Shown piece by piece: positions 38,939 to 46,387 of a stretch of 64,000 nucleotides of DNA. The position numbers and the translations under genes are program-made. Below the pieces are notes generated by a model that did not search any database, was not told the DNA's origin, and worked only from the letters and a program-made list of their open reading frames with translations. Position 1 is the first letter of the stretch, and every line of letters starts with the position of its first letter. This stretch comes from Staphylococcus nepalensis (lineage in GTDB: Bacteria > Bacillota > Bacilli > Staphylococcales > Staphylococcaceae): contig NZ_BMCF01000007.1 of NCBI RefSeq assembly GCF_014635045.1, positions 35,776 to 99,775 on the forward strand, given 5' to 3'.

Positions 38939-38965
38939 ATAGCATTCCTTCTAGTAATAGGCTAT
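38939..38965. promoter_or_regulatory. Candidate LysR operator in the LysR/TauE divergent promoter region
   Basis: ATAGC and GCTAT arms, 17 bases apart, lie within a longer imperfect palindrome (TATAGC and GGCTATA) between the divergent genes. Position and T/A-rich symmetry suit a LysR site; the match is weak in length. Confidence 0.35.
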
Positions 38966-39034
38966 AACTAATCCTTATTTGAGTTTTGTCAAATCTACAT
39001 GAGAAGATTAAGAAAAAATGATAGGGATGACAAA

Positions 39035-39805
39035 ATGACTTTAAGTGTAATTTTGGTATTACTGTTGATCAGTATCTTTGCTGGCGCTTATGGCACTATT
39101 ATTGGAGCTGGTGGGGGATTTATCTTTGTACCATTCTTATTGATATTATTTGATTTAGAACCTCGTATAGCTGCTGGTTCAGGACTTGTAATTGTTATGA
39201 TTAACGCTATTATCGGTGCTATTGGTTATACTAAACAAAAAAAGATTGCTTTTAATCAAGGCATCACAATTGGTGTGAGTGCCATACCTGGCACGTTTAT
39301 AGGGAGCTGGTTATTACAACACTATTTTTCTAATGCTTTTTATATAATTTTTGCAATATTATTAAGTGTGCTAGGATTCTTTTTACTTTTTAAAAATTTA
39401 CCTATTAAATTTAACAAAAAGAAACCCGCACACACGTCTACTGCTTCACCTCCTTTTAGTTATTGGTATATACCTTTAGGGTTTTTGATGGGCGTTATAT
39501 CTAATTACCTAGGAATCGGTGGTGGTTGGCTATTAGTACCTGTTCTCATATATGTTTTTAAAATGCATCCAAAAGAAGCCACCTCAACATCTGTATTTTC
39601 ATTACTTATATATACAACTGTAGGCGCTATAACACAAATTTCGATTGGTAATTTAAACTGGATGATAGTGATTATTGGGGGGATAGGCATTGCTGTCGGT
39701 GCCAAAATCGGTCTGAAAATTGCCGAATTTATACCTGAAAGACGCATCATGCAACTGCTCTCAGCTGTTCTTATTATTATGGGTATTCGTATGTTTTTCA
39801 TGTGA
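39035..39805 (+). CDS. TauE/SafE-family sulfite/anion exporter
   Basis: The 256-residue protein has about eight membrane spans in two related halves: ISIFAGAYGTIIGAGGGFIFVPFLLI in the first and FLMGVISNYLGIGGGWLLVPVLIYVF in the second. These are TauE/SafE family repeats, thought to export sulphite or organosulphonates. A frame opens earlier, but AGGGATGA points to the ATG at 39035. The divergent LysR regulator supports a sulphur role. A perfect hairpin terminator follows. Confidence 0.87.
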   Translation: MTLSVILVLLLISIFAGAYGTIIGAGGGFIFVPFLLILFDLEPRIAAGSGLVIVMINAIIGAIGYTKQKKIAFNQGITIGVSAIPGTFIGSWLLQHYFSNAFYIIFAILLSVLGFFLLFKNLPIKFNKKKPAHTSTASPPFSYWYIPLGFLMGVISNYLGIGGGWLLVPVLIYVFKMHPKEATSTSVFSLLIYTTVGAITQISIGNLNWMIVIIGGIGIAVGAKIGLKIAEFIPERRIMQLLSAVLIIMGIRMFFM

Positions 39806-39840
39806 TTTTTTAAATAAAGTTAAAAAAATACAACTAACTA

Positions 39841-39884
39841 AAAAATGATGGTTTCTACTGTATGTCAGTAAAAATCATCATTTT
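39841..39884. terminator. Bidirectional terminator between the exporter and the HD gene
   Basis: AAAATGATGGTTTCTACTG pairs with CAGTAAAAATCATCATTTT (one mismatch). T runs on both strands suit the convergent genes. Confidence 0.85.
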
Positions 39885-39996
39885 ATTATATTTATATCTC
39901 ATAGCAGCTCACTCATCTATTTTTTGACGATATTAATGAACATAGGAAGTCAACTGCGTTTTAGCTTACTATTAAACATCCTTATAACATAACTAA

Positions 39997-40557
39997 CTAC
40001 ACATCATTTAAATATTGTGCAAGTTCAATAAGATCCAAACTTTGTTCATTTCTTAAAAAGTTTACATTTAAAGCACCGCTTCCTAACCTATAACGATCTA
40101 AGGCATCAGCATCTTTAAATATTTTGTATAGGTACAATGCTTTTTCCGGATCCTGTAGTTCCGATTTGAAGGAGGCTTGCGCTTCATTATCATCTTGATC
40201 ATGATAAGCCATAATATAAGCAACTGTGTCATTGTATAGCAAGCCATGTTTTAGACAAGATGTTTTATAATATTTAGCCGCTCTCAAACCATGCCCTTTG
40301 TCCAGACCTTCGTCTAATCTTCTTGTATCATGGAACACTGAACACGTTGCAAGTTGCTCACACTGATCACTATCCAACTGCAATCGGTCAGCTAATATCA
40401 AATTATAAAACATAACTCTAGCGCTATGCTGTTGTGTATGCCAAATGCTATCAGTTAGCCAAAAATCCACAGATTGCATCATAAATCTTTCCCATTTTTT
40501 AAAGATATCACAACTACGTTGGCTTAAATACGTTTGTAAGGGTAAATTAATATTCAT
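39997..40557 (-). CDS. HD-domain phosphohydrolase coupled to the sirtuin pair
   Basis: The 186-residue protein has an HD domain: SIWHTQQHSARVMFYNLILA (metal-binding His44), CSVFHDTRRLDEGLDKGHGLRAAKYY (His76-Asp77, His89) and the closing Asp in FKDADALDRYRLG. HD proteins are metal-dependent hydrolases of nucleotides, phosphoesters or cyclic messengers. Its start overlaps the end of the upstream sirtuin gene by 11 bases with AAGGGGTG before it, so the products are made together. A role in processing ADP-ribose or a nucleotide released by the sirtuins is possible but is inference. Confidence 0.82.
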   Translation of the reverse strand: MNINLPLQTYLSQRSCDIFKKWERFMMQSVDFWLTDSIWHTQQHSARVMFYNLILADRLQLDSDQCEQLATCSVFHDTRRLDEGLDKGHGLRAAKYYKTSCLKHGLLYNDTVAYIMAYHDQDDNEAQASFKSELQDPEKALYLYKIFKDADALDRYRLGSGALNVNFLRNEQSLDLIELAQYLNDV

Positions 40558-41413
40558 TTGTACACCCCTTACCTTGACGTTTGAAAGTCACTAACTCACT
40601 TAAATTGTGTGCTATATCCCCAGTTACAGATAACGATTTATCTTGAATTGCTAGTGGTATAAATATTTCTTGTGCTAAATTAAAAGTAATGTACACTACA
40701 TTGTCCCTTTGTTGAATCCATTGCATTATTGGCGCTTTGATTAATTGATTCCGACTGCCTATGCCTAACTCTAGTACTACAATTTTCTCTTCCTTAGTCG
40801 TATGAATAAAATGTTCAAACGCTTGGGCTTGCAACTTCCAATCTTCTTGTTTGATAAAATAATGATTTGTCTCTATATGCATTGCCATTGGCCCGTGACA
40901 TCGAGGGCATTTTGGTAGTATATTTAAAAGCGTTTGATCATCAAGATTATTATTTATCTTTAATAACAATTCACTTATATCGTATAATTTGTTATGACAT
41001 GCGCGCGCACATTGTGCCGTCTTACAGTTACCTTCAATTTCAAAAATTTTTGAATTCTCAAAGCCTGAATATTCAAAGTGATTATCTATATTTGAAGTAA
41101 TTACAAAATAATTTTTATCACTAATTAATTCATATAAATGTTTCATAACTTCACTTAATTGATAATCTGCTAAAAAATACTGATATAGTTTACTATAAAA
41201 TTTCCAGTAAATAAGCTCACTCGGATAAGGGTAAAATAATCCCTCTACAATATTATGAATTAGATACTCCTGTTTGAATGATGAAAAATAATCATTAAAA
41301 TTTTTATCGTCAGCAAAAATATGAAACCCCTCTGCTATCGACAAACCATTACTTGCGCTTATAAGTACTTTATCTGCAGATTCCAAATGTTGAGTAATAT
41401 TTTCTGTAATCAT
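40547..41413 (-). CDS. SirTM-like sirtuin, second gene of the pair (catalytic His replaced by Glu)
   Basis: The 288-residue Sir2-fold protein has VLISASNGLSIAEG for the NAD loop and ITSNIDNHFEYSG for the TQNID motif (Asn108). EIEGN stands where classical sirtuins have E-x-HG; residue 127 is Glu, not His. Zinc cysteines are Cys135, Cys139, Cys169 and Cys172. A missing His is the mark of class M (SirTM) sirtuins, which transfer ADP-ribose to proteins instead of deacetylating. The Glu variant is unusual even there. It lies 20 bases after its paralogue and overlaps the HD gene. It may be an ADP-ribosyltransferase or a regulatory pseudo-enzyme. Confidence 0.82.
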   Translation of the reverse strand: MITENITQHLESADKVLISASNGLSIAEGFHIFADDKNFNDYFSSFKQEYLIHNIVEGLFYPYPSELIYWKFYSKLYQYFLADYQLSEVMKHLYELISDKNYFVITSNIDNHFEYSGFENSKIFEIEGNCKTAQCARACHNKLYDISELLLKINNNLDDQTLLNILPKCPRCHGPMAMHIETNHYFIKQEDWKLQAQAFEHFIHTTKEEKIVVLELGIGSRNQLIKAPIMQWIQQRDNVVYITFNLAQEIFIPLAIQDKSLSVTGDIAHNLSELVTFKRQGKGCTNEY

Positions 41414-41433
41414 ATATGCTCCTTTAAAGTTAA

Positions 41434-42312
41434 CTATAAATTAACGCTGTTTTCTAACGTTTGTCGATACTTTACACTATCTCCAAGCACTTGTTGAATA
41501 TCTTCATGAATAGCCTGCCCTTTATTCTCCAATTTTTCCGGTAGAATAGCATCTTTAGGATTGATGGTAATATAATAAGCATTAGGCCACATATAAGTTA
41601 AATTCCAAAATGGTTCTTTTATAAACATTGGTGTCATTGGCCCCACACCCAACTCTAAAAACAATACACGTTTATGTTTTACCATTAACAAATACTCATT
41701 TAATTTTTCTAATTCATTTTTATATTTTGTACCTTCTAAAAAGACAAATGATCTTACCCATAATTCCATATTTCCTCCACAAGAAGGGCATATTGGAATA
41801 TCATCAGAAGGTATTTGAGTGTCTATTATTTTAGTGCATAAGTTATGTGCTTCTTCTGAAAAATCATAAACTTGATCATGACAGCGTTGCGCACATTGGA
41901 TATGTGTCCAATCACCTTGTATGGCGCTCACCTTCGTTTCAGGAAATACATGGTAAAATTGACGATCTTGATTGGTAGTCAAAATATAGTAATCCTTATT
42001 CTGAATTAATTCAAATAAATTTTCATATGGTTTAGCCATCGGAGCTTGTGAAACAAAATTAACTAACCTTGCTAGATAAGCCCATCTTTCCTCCAACGTT
42101 TGAAAACGATAATAAAACCCACCAAAAATACTATCTATACCATATTTAATAGCAAAATCTCCGAAATGTTCTCGAAAAGCAGCATTGTCTTCATACCAAT
42201 TATAACCACCTGCAGCAGACATTCCTGATGCACCGCCGACAACAATAGCATCAGCTTGTTCTATTTTTTCAACTAATGTTTTTATATGCTGTTGGTATCT
42301 TTCAGAATACAT
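41434..42312 (-). CDS. SirTM-like (class M) sirtuin, first gene of the pair
   Basis: The 292-residue Sir2-fold protein has VVGGASGMSAAGG (NAD loop), LTTNQDRQFYHVF (Asn114) and SAIQGDWTHIQC. Gln132 takes the place of the catalytic His of classical sirtuins. S. aureus SirTM, a known protein ADP-ribosyltransferase, has the same Asn/Gln pair. Zinc cysteines are Cys140, Cys144, Cys175 and Cys178. Unlike the S. aureus operon, no macrodomain, GcvH-like or lipoate-ligase gene is adjacent; a paralogue and an HD hydrolase follow. GGAGGAAAAATT precedes the start. An HxlR regulator is divergent. Confidence 0.85.
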   Translation of the reverse strand: MYSERYQQHIKTLVEKIEQADAIVVGGASGMSAAGGYNWYEDNAAFREHFGDFAIKYGIDSIFGGFYYRFQTLEERWAYLARLVNFVSQAPMAKPYENLFELIQNKDYYILTTNQDRQFYHVFPETKVSAIQGDWTHIQCAQRCHDQVYDFSEEAHNLCTKIIDTQIPSDDIPICPSCGGNMELWVRSFVFLEGTKYKNELEKLNEYLLMVKHKRVLFLELGVGPMTPMFIKEPFWNLTYMWPNAYYITINPKDAILPEKLENKGQAIHEDIQQVLGDSVKYRQTLENSVNL

Positions 42313-42423
42313 AATTTTTCCTCCTTATACTTTACCGATTAGCAATTATAGTCTAAACTTTGGGTATCAACTCAACAAGTATGCACTTTTTATATATATA
42401 CTATCTTAAAAGGAAGTGTAACC

Positions 42424-42753
42424 ATGGAAAACACTCATCACCATAGTCATTTGAACGATACGTATTTTGATTACACGCTGTCGATTATCAATGGAAAATG
42501 GAAGCTAACCATTATTTACTATTTATCTACGTATGAAGTGGTACGTTTCAATCAACTCAAACGCTATTTAGGTAAAATCACATACAAAACGCTTAGTGAC
42601 TCTTTAAAAGAATTAGAGCAAGATGGACTCGTAAACAGAAAAGCTTTCCCTCAAATCCCGCCTAAAGTGGAATATAGTCTAACTGAAAAAGGTAAATCCT
42701 TATGGCCAATTATTGAAAATATGTGTAGTTGGGGCGAACAAAACAAATACTAA
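42424..42753 (+). CDS. HxlR-family (MarR-like) transcriptional regulator
   Basis: The 109-residue winged-helix protein has the HxlR core: DYTLSIINGKWKLTIIYYLSTYEVVRFNQLKRYLGKITYKTLSDSLKELEQDGLVNRKAFPQIPPKVEYSLTEKGKSLWPIIENM. HxlR proteins sense oxidants, aldehydes or disulphide stress, often through a cysteine. A cysteine near the end (MCSWGE) may be that sensor. AAAGGAAG precedes the start. It is divergent from the sirtuin pair, separated by 111 bases, and so is a likely regulator of that operon. Confidence 0.88.
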   Translation: MENTHHHSHLNDTYFDYTLSIINGKWKLTIIYYLSTYEVVRFNQLKRYLGKITYKTLSDSLKELEQDGLVNRKAFPQIPPKVEYSLTEKGKSLWPIIENMCSWGEQNKY

Positions 42754-42781
42754 ATATTATGATTTAATTTTGCATATACAA

Positions 42782-42818
42782 ATGGACGCTAACACTGTAA
42801 ATAAATGTTAGCGTCCAT
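42782..42818. terminator. Bidirectional terminator between hxlR and lrp
   Basis: ATGGACGCTAACA pairs perfectly with TGTTAGCGTCCAT across an 11-base loop between convergent genes. The plus side continues ACTATTTTT. Confidence 0.85.
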
Positions 42819-42819
42819 A

Positions 42820-43284
42820 CTATTTTTCCAAATGATTTAAATAATATTGCTCATTAAATTGTTCATCTTTTTTGAGTTGGTTAACTGATAAATACAAGGA
42901 GTAATTTCCATACTCTAACAATTTTTGTAATAACGCGTTCAACTTTTCATTCGAAGATACTTTAAACTTCAAATGATAACAACCATCGCCTGAAATGCTA
43001 TGTGCTTCAATGATATCATTACAAGTCGTTACAAAATCAATAAAATGACCATGTTGTGTCGTCTCCATATATATTATTAAGAAACCCAGCATTCCATTTT
43101 TGATAGTTTCTTCGCTAATATTTATGGTATATGACTTTATAATACCTTCATCTTCCATTTTACGAATACGGTTACCTACTGCTTGACCTGTCATGTGTAT
43201 CTGCTCTCCTATATCTTTCCATTGAGTACGTGAATGATTTGCTAGTATTTTCAATATTTGTATATCAGTACTATCTATTTTCAT
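42820..43284 (-). CDS. Lrp/AsnC-family transcriptional regulator
   Basis: The 154-residue protein starts KIDSTDIQILKILANHSRTQWKDIGEQIHMTGQAVGNRIRKMEDEGIIKSY, the Lrp/AsnC helix-turn-helix. A RAM ligand domain follows (GDGCYHLKFKVSSNEKLNALLQKL). AAAGGAAATCC is spaced for the ATG at 43284; an ATG further up lacks a binding site. It is divergent from the isochorismatase-type hydrolase at 43408 and probably controls it. The effector is unknown. Confidence 0.87.
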   Translation of the reverse strand: MKIDSTDIQILKILANHSRTQWKDIGEQIHMTGQAVGNRIRKMEDEGIIKSYTINISEETIKNGMLGFLIIYMETTQHGHFIDFVTTCNDIIEAHSISGDGCYHLKFKVSSNEKLNALLQKLLEYGNYSLYLSVNQLKKDEQFNEQYYLNHLEK

Positions 43285-43407
43285 TGTTGGATTTCCTTTC
43301 ATCAAGCAAGTTTTTTCATCTAATTCATTTCATAGACCTATCGATAACGAATCGTTTTTAATATATCATTATAATTGTATACTAAATTCAGTAAAGGATG
43401 GATAAAT

Positions 43408-43959
43408 ATGAATACAGCTTTAATTATTGTCGATATTCAAAATGATTATTTCCCAGGTGGTAAATACCCATTAAGTAATCCTGAAAATGCAGCCGAAAAT
43501 GCTCAAAAATTATTAACGTGGTTTAGAGAAAATCTTAGTGAAAATATTTTCCATGTTCAACATATTGCGCCTGATGAATCATTAGGATTTTTCGCTCCTG
43601 ATACCGAAGGTGCAGAAATTCGAGAAGTAGTACAACCAAAAGATGATGAAACACTTATTATTAAACAATTCCCTAACAGTTTCGTTAATACGGACTTACA
43701 TGATAAATTACAAGCTCAAAATATAGAACATGTTGTAATTGTTGGTATGATGACACATATGTGTATTGATGCTACTGCAAGAGCTGCAGCTGATTTAGGT
43801 TATAAAGTATCAGTCGTTGAAGATGCATGCGCTTCACGCGAATTAACTTATAACGAGCATGTCGTTAAAGCAGAAGATGCCCACTATGCATTTATCAGTG
43901 CGCTAGACTTATTATATGCTGATATTTATACGACAGAAAATTTTATTCAACAACAATAA
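43408..43959 (+). CDS. Isochorismatase-family cysteine hydrolase
   Basis: The 183-residue enzyme starts NTALIIVDIQNDYFPGG (catalytic Asp). It has a Lys in IIKQFPNSFVNTDL and the nucleophile Cys in VGMMTHMCIDATARAAADLGYKVSVVEDACAS. That Asp-Lys-Cys set defines the family (nicotinamidases, isochorismatases, N-carbamoyl amidases). The substrate is unknown. AAAGGATGG lies before the start at 43408; the frame begins earlier at 43375 without a good site. The divergent Lrp-type regulator suggests induction by an amino acid or related amide. Confidence 0.87.
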   Translation: MNTALIIVDIQNDYFPGGKYPLSNPENAAENAQKLLTWFRENLSENIFHVQHIAPDESLGFFAPDTEGAEIREVVQPKDDETLIIKQFPNSFVNTDLHDKLQAQNIEHVVIVGMMTHMCIDATARAAADLGYKVSVVEDACASRELTYNEHVVKAEDAHYAFISALDLLYADIYTTENFIQQQ

Positions 43960-44105
43960 TGTCAGCTTACAGATCCATTCAAAGCGAAAATATATAAACT
44001 AAAATTTTACTATTTAATATCTGTTTTTATCATTTTCTTTATTAAAACGATATTATATCGATGTTACAGTACAAAGATATTAGCATGATATACGACTATA
44101 TCTAT

Positions 44106-44146
44106 AAAAGCGTATCTGCATTTATTATTATGTTGATACGCTTTTC
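44106..44146. terminator. Terminator after the isochorismatase-type gene
   Basis: AAAAGCGTATC pairs with GATACGCTTTT across about 18 bases. There are A/T tracts on both sides. Confidence 0.78.
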
Positions 44147-44268
44147 CATTATTTACAGTTAAATACGATTCTACTTTTGACGCTACAAATTTAACCATGT
44201 TTTTAAAAACGACACATTTACCACCATACGGTTAGTATCCGGTTAGACAACCCGAACACTGACCCGTT

Positions 44269-44295
44269 AGCATATAGTGCCTTTCACTATATGCT
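44269..44295. terminator. Hairpin near the end of phrB
   Basis: AGCATATAGTG and CACTATATGCT pair exactly with a five-base loop. Tails on both strands are poor in T, so it may be only an RNA-stabilising end for phrB. Confidence 0.5.
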
Positions 44296-44330
44296 TTATC
44301 TACATCTCAATATTAAACTACAAAAGATAC

Positions 44331-45707
44331 TTATTTAAATTGTTTGAATTTATCCATAACATAATCTCTACTGTGTTTATGGTTTACGATAGCTTCTGGG
44401 TAATCTTTACCAATTTCAACATTATAATTTTCTTTCAACTTGTCTTTGTGCTTTGTTGGATTATGAATATATTGACTAGGCACTTCATTCAATATTTCTA
44501 ACTGTGTTTTAATAAAATATCCTTGCGCATCGAAGCGTTCGCTTTGACGTATCGGATTAAACATTCTGAAATATGGTGCTGCATCTGTTCCTGTTGAAGC
44601 AGACCACTGCCAACCATGTACATTGGATGCATTATCATAATCAATAAGGTACTTTCTAAAGTAATCTTCACCCCAAGTCCAATCTATAAATAAATTTTTC
44701 GTTAAGAATTGAGAGACAACCATCCTTAATCGATTGTGCATATATCCAGTACAATTTAATTTTTTCATTGCAGCATCAACGATAGGGTAACCTGTTTGTC
44801 CTTGTTGCCACGCCTTAAAATGCGATTGATTATAGGACCACTGCATATTGCGGTACTTTTCGGAAAAAGATTGAGTTGCAGTTTCAGGGTATTGCGTCAT
44901 TAATATATAATAAAATTCACGGAACATCACTTCTCTGATAAAAGATTCATAGCTGCTTTCATCACTATCATAACCTTCAAGTAAGTCATTTATAATGGCG
45001 TGAATATCGAGCAAGCCATATGCTAAATATTTTCCTAACCCACTGACAAAATCTTGTGATACATCATCTGCCAATTGCTTATAATAGGATATATCTTCAT
45101 CTAAAAACCGATGCCATGCTTTACGTGCTGATTTTTCCATATCTTCATTATTATCTAATCGCAACTCGCTTTGATTGAAACCTTTTTCTGCACTTTGGCT
45201 TAACTGCTTATATTGATAACTTTTAGCAGGTGTATGTATGACATTTTTGCGGTTCGCTTTGTAAAAACGAGTAAAAACTTTATAAGGTTGCTGTTGCTTG
45301 TTTAATGTCATTAAAGGCGTAAAATAATGATTCACACGTTGCCCAATCACTTTGATTTGATGTTTTTCAAAGGCTGTTTTTATATGGGGGTAGTCGTATG
45401 TTTCTTTGTGATAACTCATAATATCTTTAGCGATTAACACATGAGATAAATCTAAATCATCGACTAAAGATGCTAACTTTTTGTATGTAATAACATAGGG
45501 ATAAATGTCACGCTTTTGTAAAGCAGTTATAAAACCTTTGACTACTTTATAATAATCATTACGTTTCACCTCTGCTGCATCAGATAAATCCTCTAGAGGT
45601 AAAATAAAGTATAATTTGTCTAGTTCATTTTGATGCTCTGCTACAAAATCAAATAATGGGTTATCTTTCATTCTAAAAACGCGATTAAGTATAACACCTA
45701 GCTGCAT
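44331..45707 (-). CDS. phrB: Deoxyribodipyrimidine photolyase (CPD photolyase)
   Basis: The 458-residue flavoprotein repairs cyclobutane pyrimidine dimers in light. It has an N-terminal antenna domain (LGVILNRVFRMKDNPLFDF). The C-terminal FAD domain carries WQQGQTGYPIVDAAMKKLNCTGYMHNRLRMVVSQFLTKNLFIDWTWGEDYF, followed by DYDNASNVHGWQWSASTGTDAAPYFRMFNP, the photolyase signature. GAGGAG precedes the ATG at 45707; a GTG two codons earlier is in frame but badly spaced. It stands alone between intergenic hairpins. Confidence 0.92.
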   Translation of the reverse strand: MQLGVILNRVFRMKDNPLFDFVAEHQNELDKLYFILPLEDLSDAAEVKRNDYYKVVKGFITALQKRDIYPYVITYKKLASLVDDLDLSHVLIAKDIMSYHKETYDYPHIKTAFEKHQIKVIGQRVNHYFTPLMTLNKQQQPYKVFTRFYKANRKNVIHTPAKSYQYKQLSQSAEKGFNQSELRLDNNEDMEKSARKAWHRFLDEDISYYKQLADDVSQDFVSGLGKYLAYGLLDIHAIINDLLEGYDSDESSYESFIREVMFREFYYILMTQYPETATQSFSEKYRNMQWSYNQSHFKAWQQGQTGYPIVDAAMKKLNCTGYMHNRLRMVVSQFLTKNLFIDWTWGEDYFRKYLIDYDNASNVHGWQWSASTGTDAAPYFRMFNPIRQSERFDAQGYFIKTQLEILNEVPSQYIHNPTKHKDKLKENYNVEIGKDYPEAIVNHKHSRDYVMDKFKQFK

Positions 45708-45898
45708 GGTCACATCTCCTCATTTTATAAATATATTTCTGAACACTTTGCAAAACATGCTCATTCATATTAAATTGCTGGAATATAGGGTTAATACCCG
45801 TTATTGTCTCTCAATAAATATCGCAATATCACAAATGTTTTACCTCATGCTTGCACATTACAGATATAGGGTATGTATTATATAGAGGTGATTGTAAT

Positions 45899-46324
45899 AT
45901 GAATAAAGAAGCAGTACAAAAAGAAATTGAAAATATTTTAAACCATTCTAATGTTGGCGTGTTATCCACGGCTCATAATAATATGCCAAATAGTAGATAC
46001 ATGATTTTTTATAATGAAGGTCACACACTATACACTAAAACAAGTATTGATTCTAACAAAGTGGCTGAATTTAAAGACAACCCCAAAGCGCATGTTTTAA
46101 TAGGTTATGACGAAACAAAAAACCGTAGCTTTCTTGAAATAGAAGCAGATGTCGAAATTCTAAAAGATAAAGAAACGATTGATTGGATTTGGCAAAAACA
46201 AGATAAGACATTTTTCGACTCTAAAGAAGATCCTAATTTGTGCGTACTAAAAGTAACACCAAAAGCGATTAAAATAATGAACGATAATGCGTTAGATACC
46301 CCTCAAACGATTACGTTTAATTAA
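45899..46324 (+). CDS. Pyridoxamine 5'-phosphate oxidase-family (general stress protein 26-like) protein
   Basis: The 141-residue protein has the split-barrel flavin-binding fold: VGVLSTAHNNMPNSRYMIFYNEGHTLYTKTSIDSNKVAEFKDNPKAHVLIGYDE, then FLEIEADVEILKDKETIDWIW. Proteins of this type bind FMN, F420 or pyridoxal phosphate and often respond to general stress. AGAGGTGATTG is spaced for the ATG at 45899. A TTGCAC with TATTAT downstream at about 45855-45885 could be its sigma-A promoter. Function is unknown. Confidence 0.83.
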   Translation: MNKEAVQKEIENILNHSNVGVLSTAHNNMPNSRYMIFYNEGHTLYTKTSIDSNKVAEFKDNPKAHVLIGYDETKNRSFLEIEADVEILKDKETIDWIWQKQDKTFFDSKEDPNLCVLKVTPKAIKIMNDNALDTPQTITFN

Positions 46325-46339
46325 TTTAAAATAACACGG

Positions 46340-46387
46340 GCGCTTAAATTTACTTCAAAACAAAAGTAAATTAAGCGCTTGTTTTTT
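46340..46387. terminator. Bidirectional terminator between the PPOX-type gene and crtN
   Basis: AGCGCTTAATTTACTTT-like arms (cgcttaaatttactt / aagtaaattaagcg) pair around CAAAACA, followed by GTTTTTT. It overlaps the crtN stop codon and serves both converging transcripts. Confidence 0.82.

Larger units (their letters stand above)
43960..44330. other. Intergenic region between the isochorismatase-type gene and phrB
   Basis: This 371-base region between convergent genes holds a terminator at 44106-44146 and an exact palindromic hairpin at 44269-44295. A short plus-strand frame reaching into phrB is a shadow. Confidence 0.5.

Noticed and set aside
40867..41100. Plus-strand frame inside the second sirtuin gene
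   Set aside because: It is a shadow of the minus-strand gene, which has its own ribosome binding site, zinc cysteines and an operon context.
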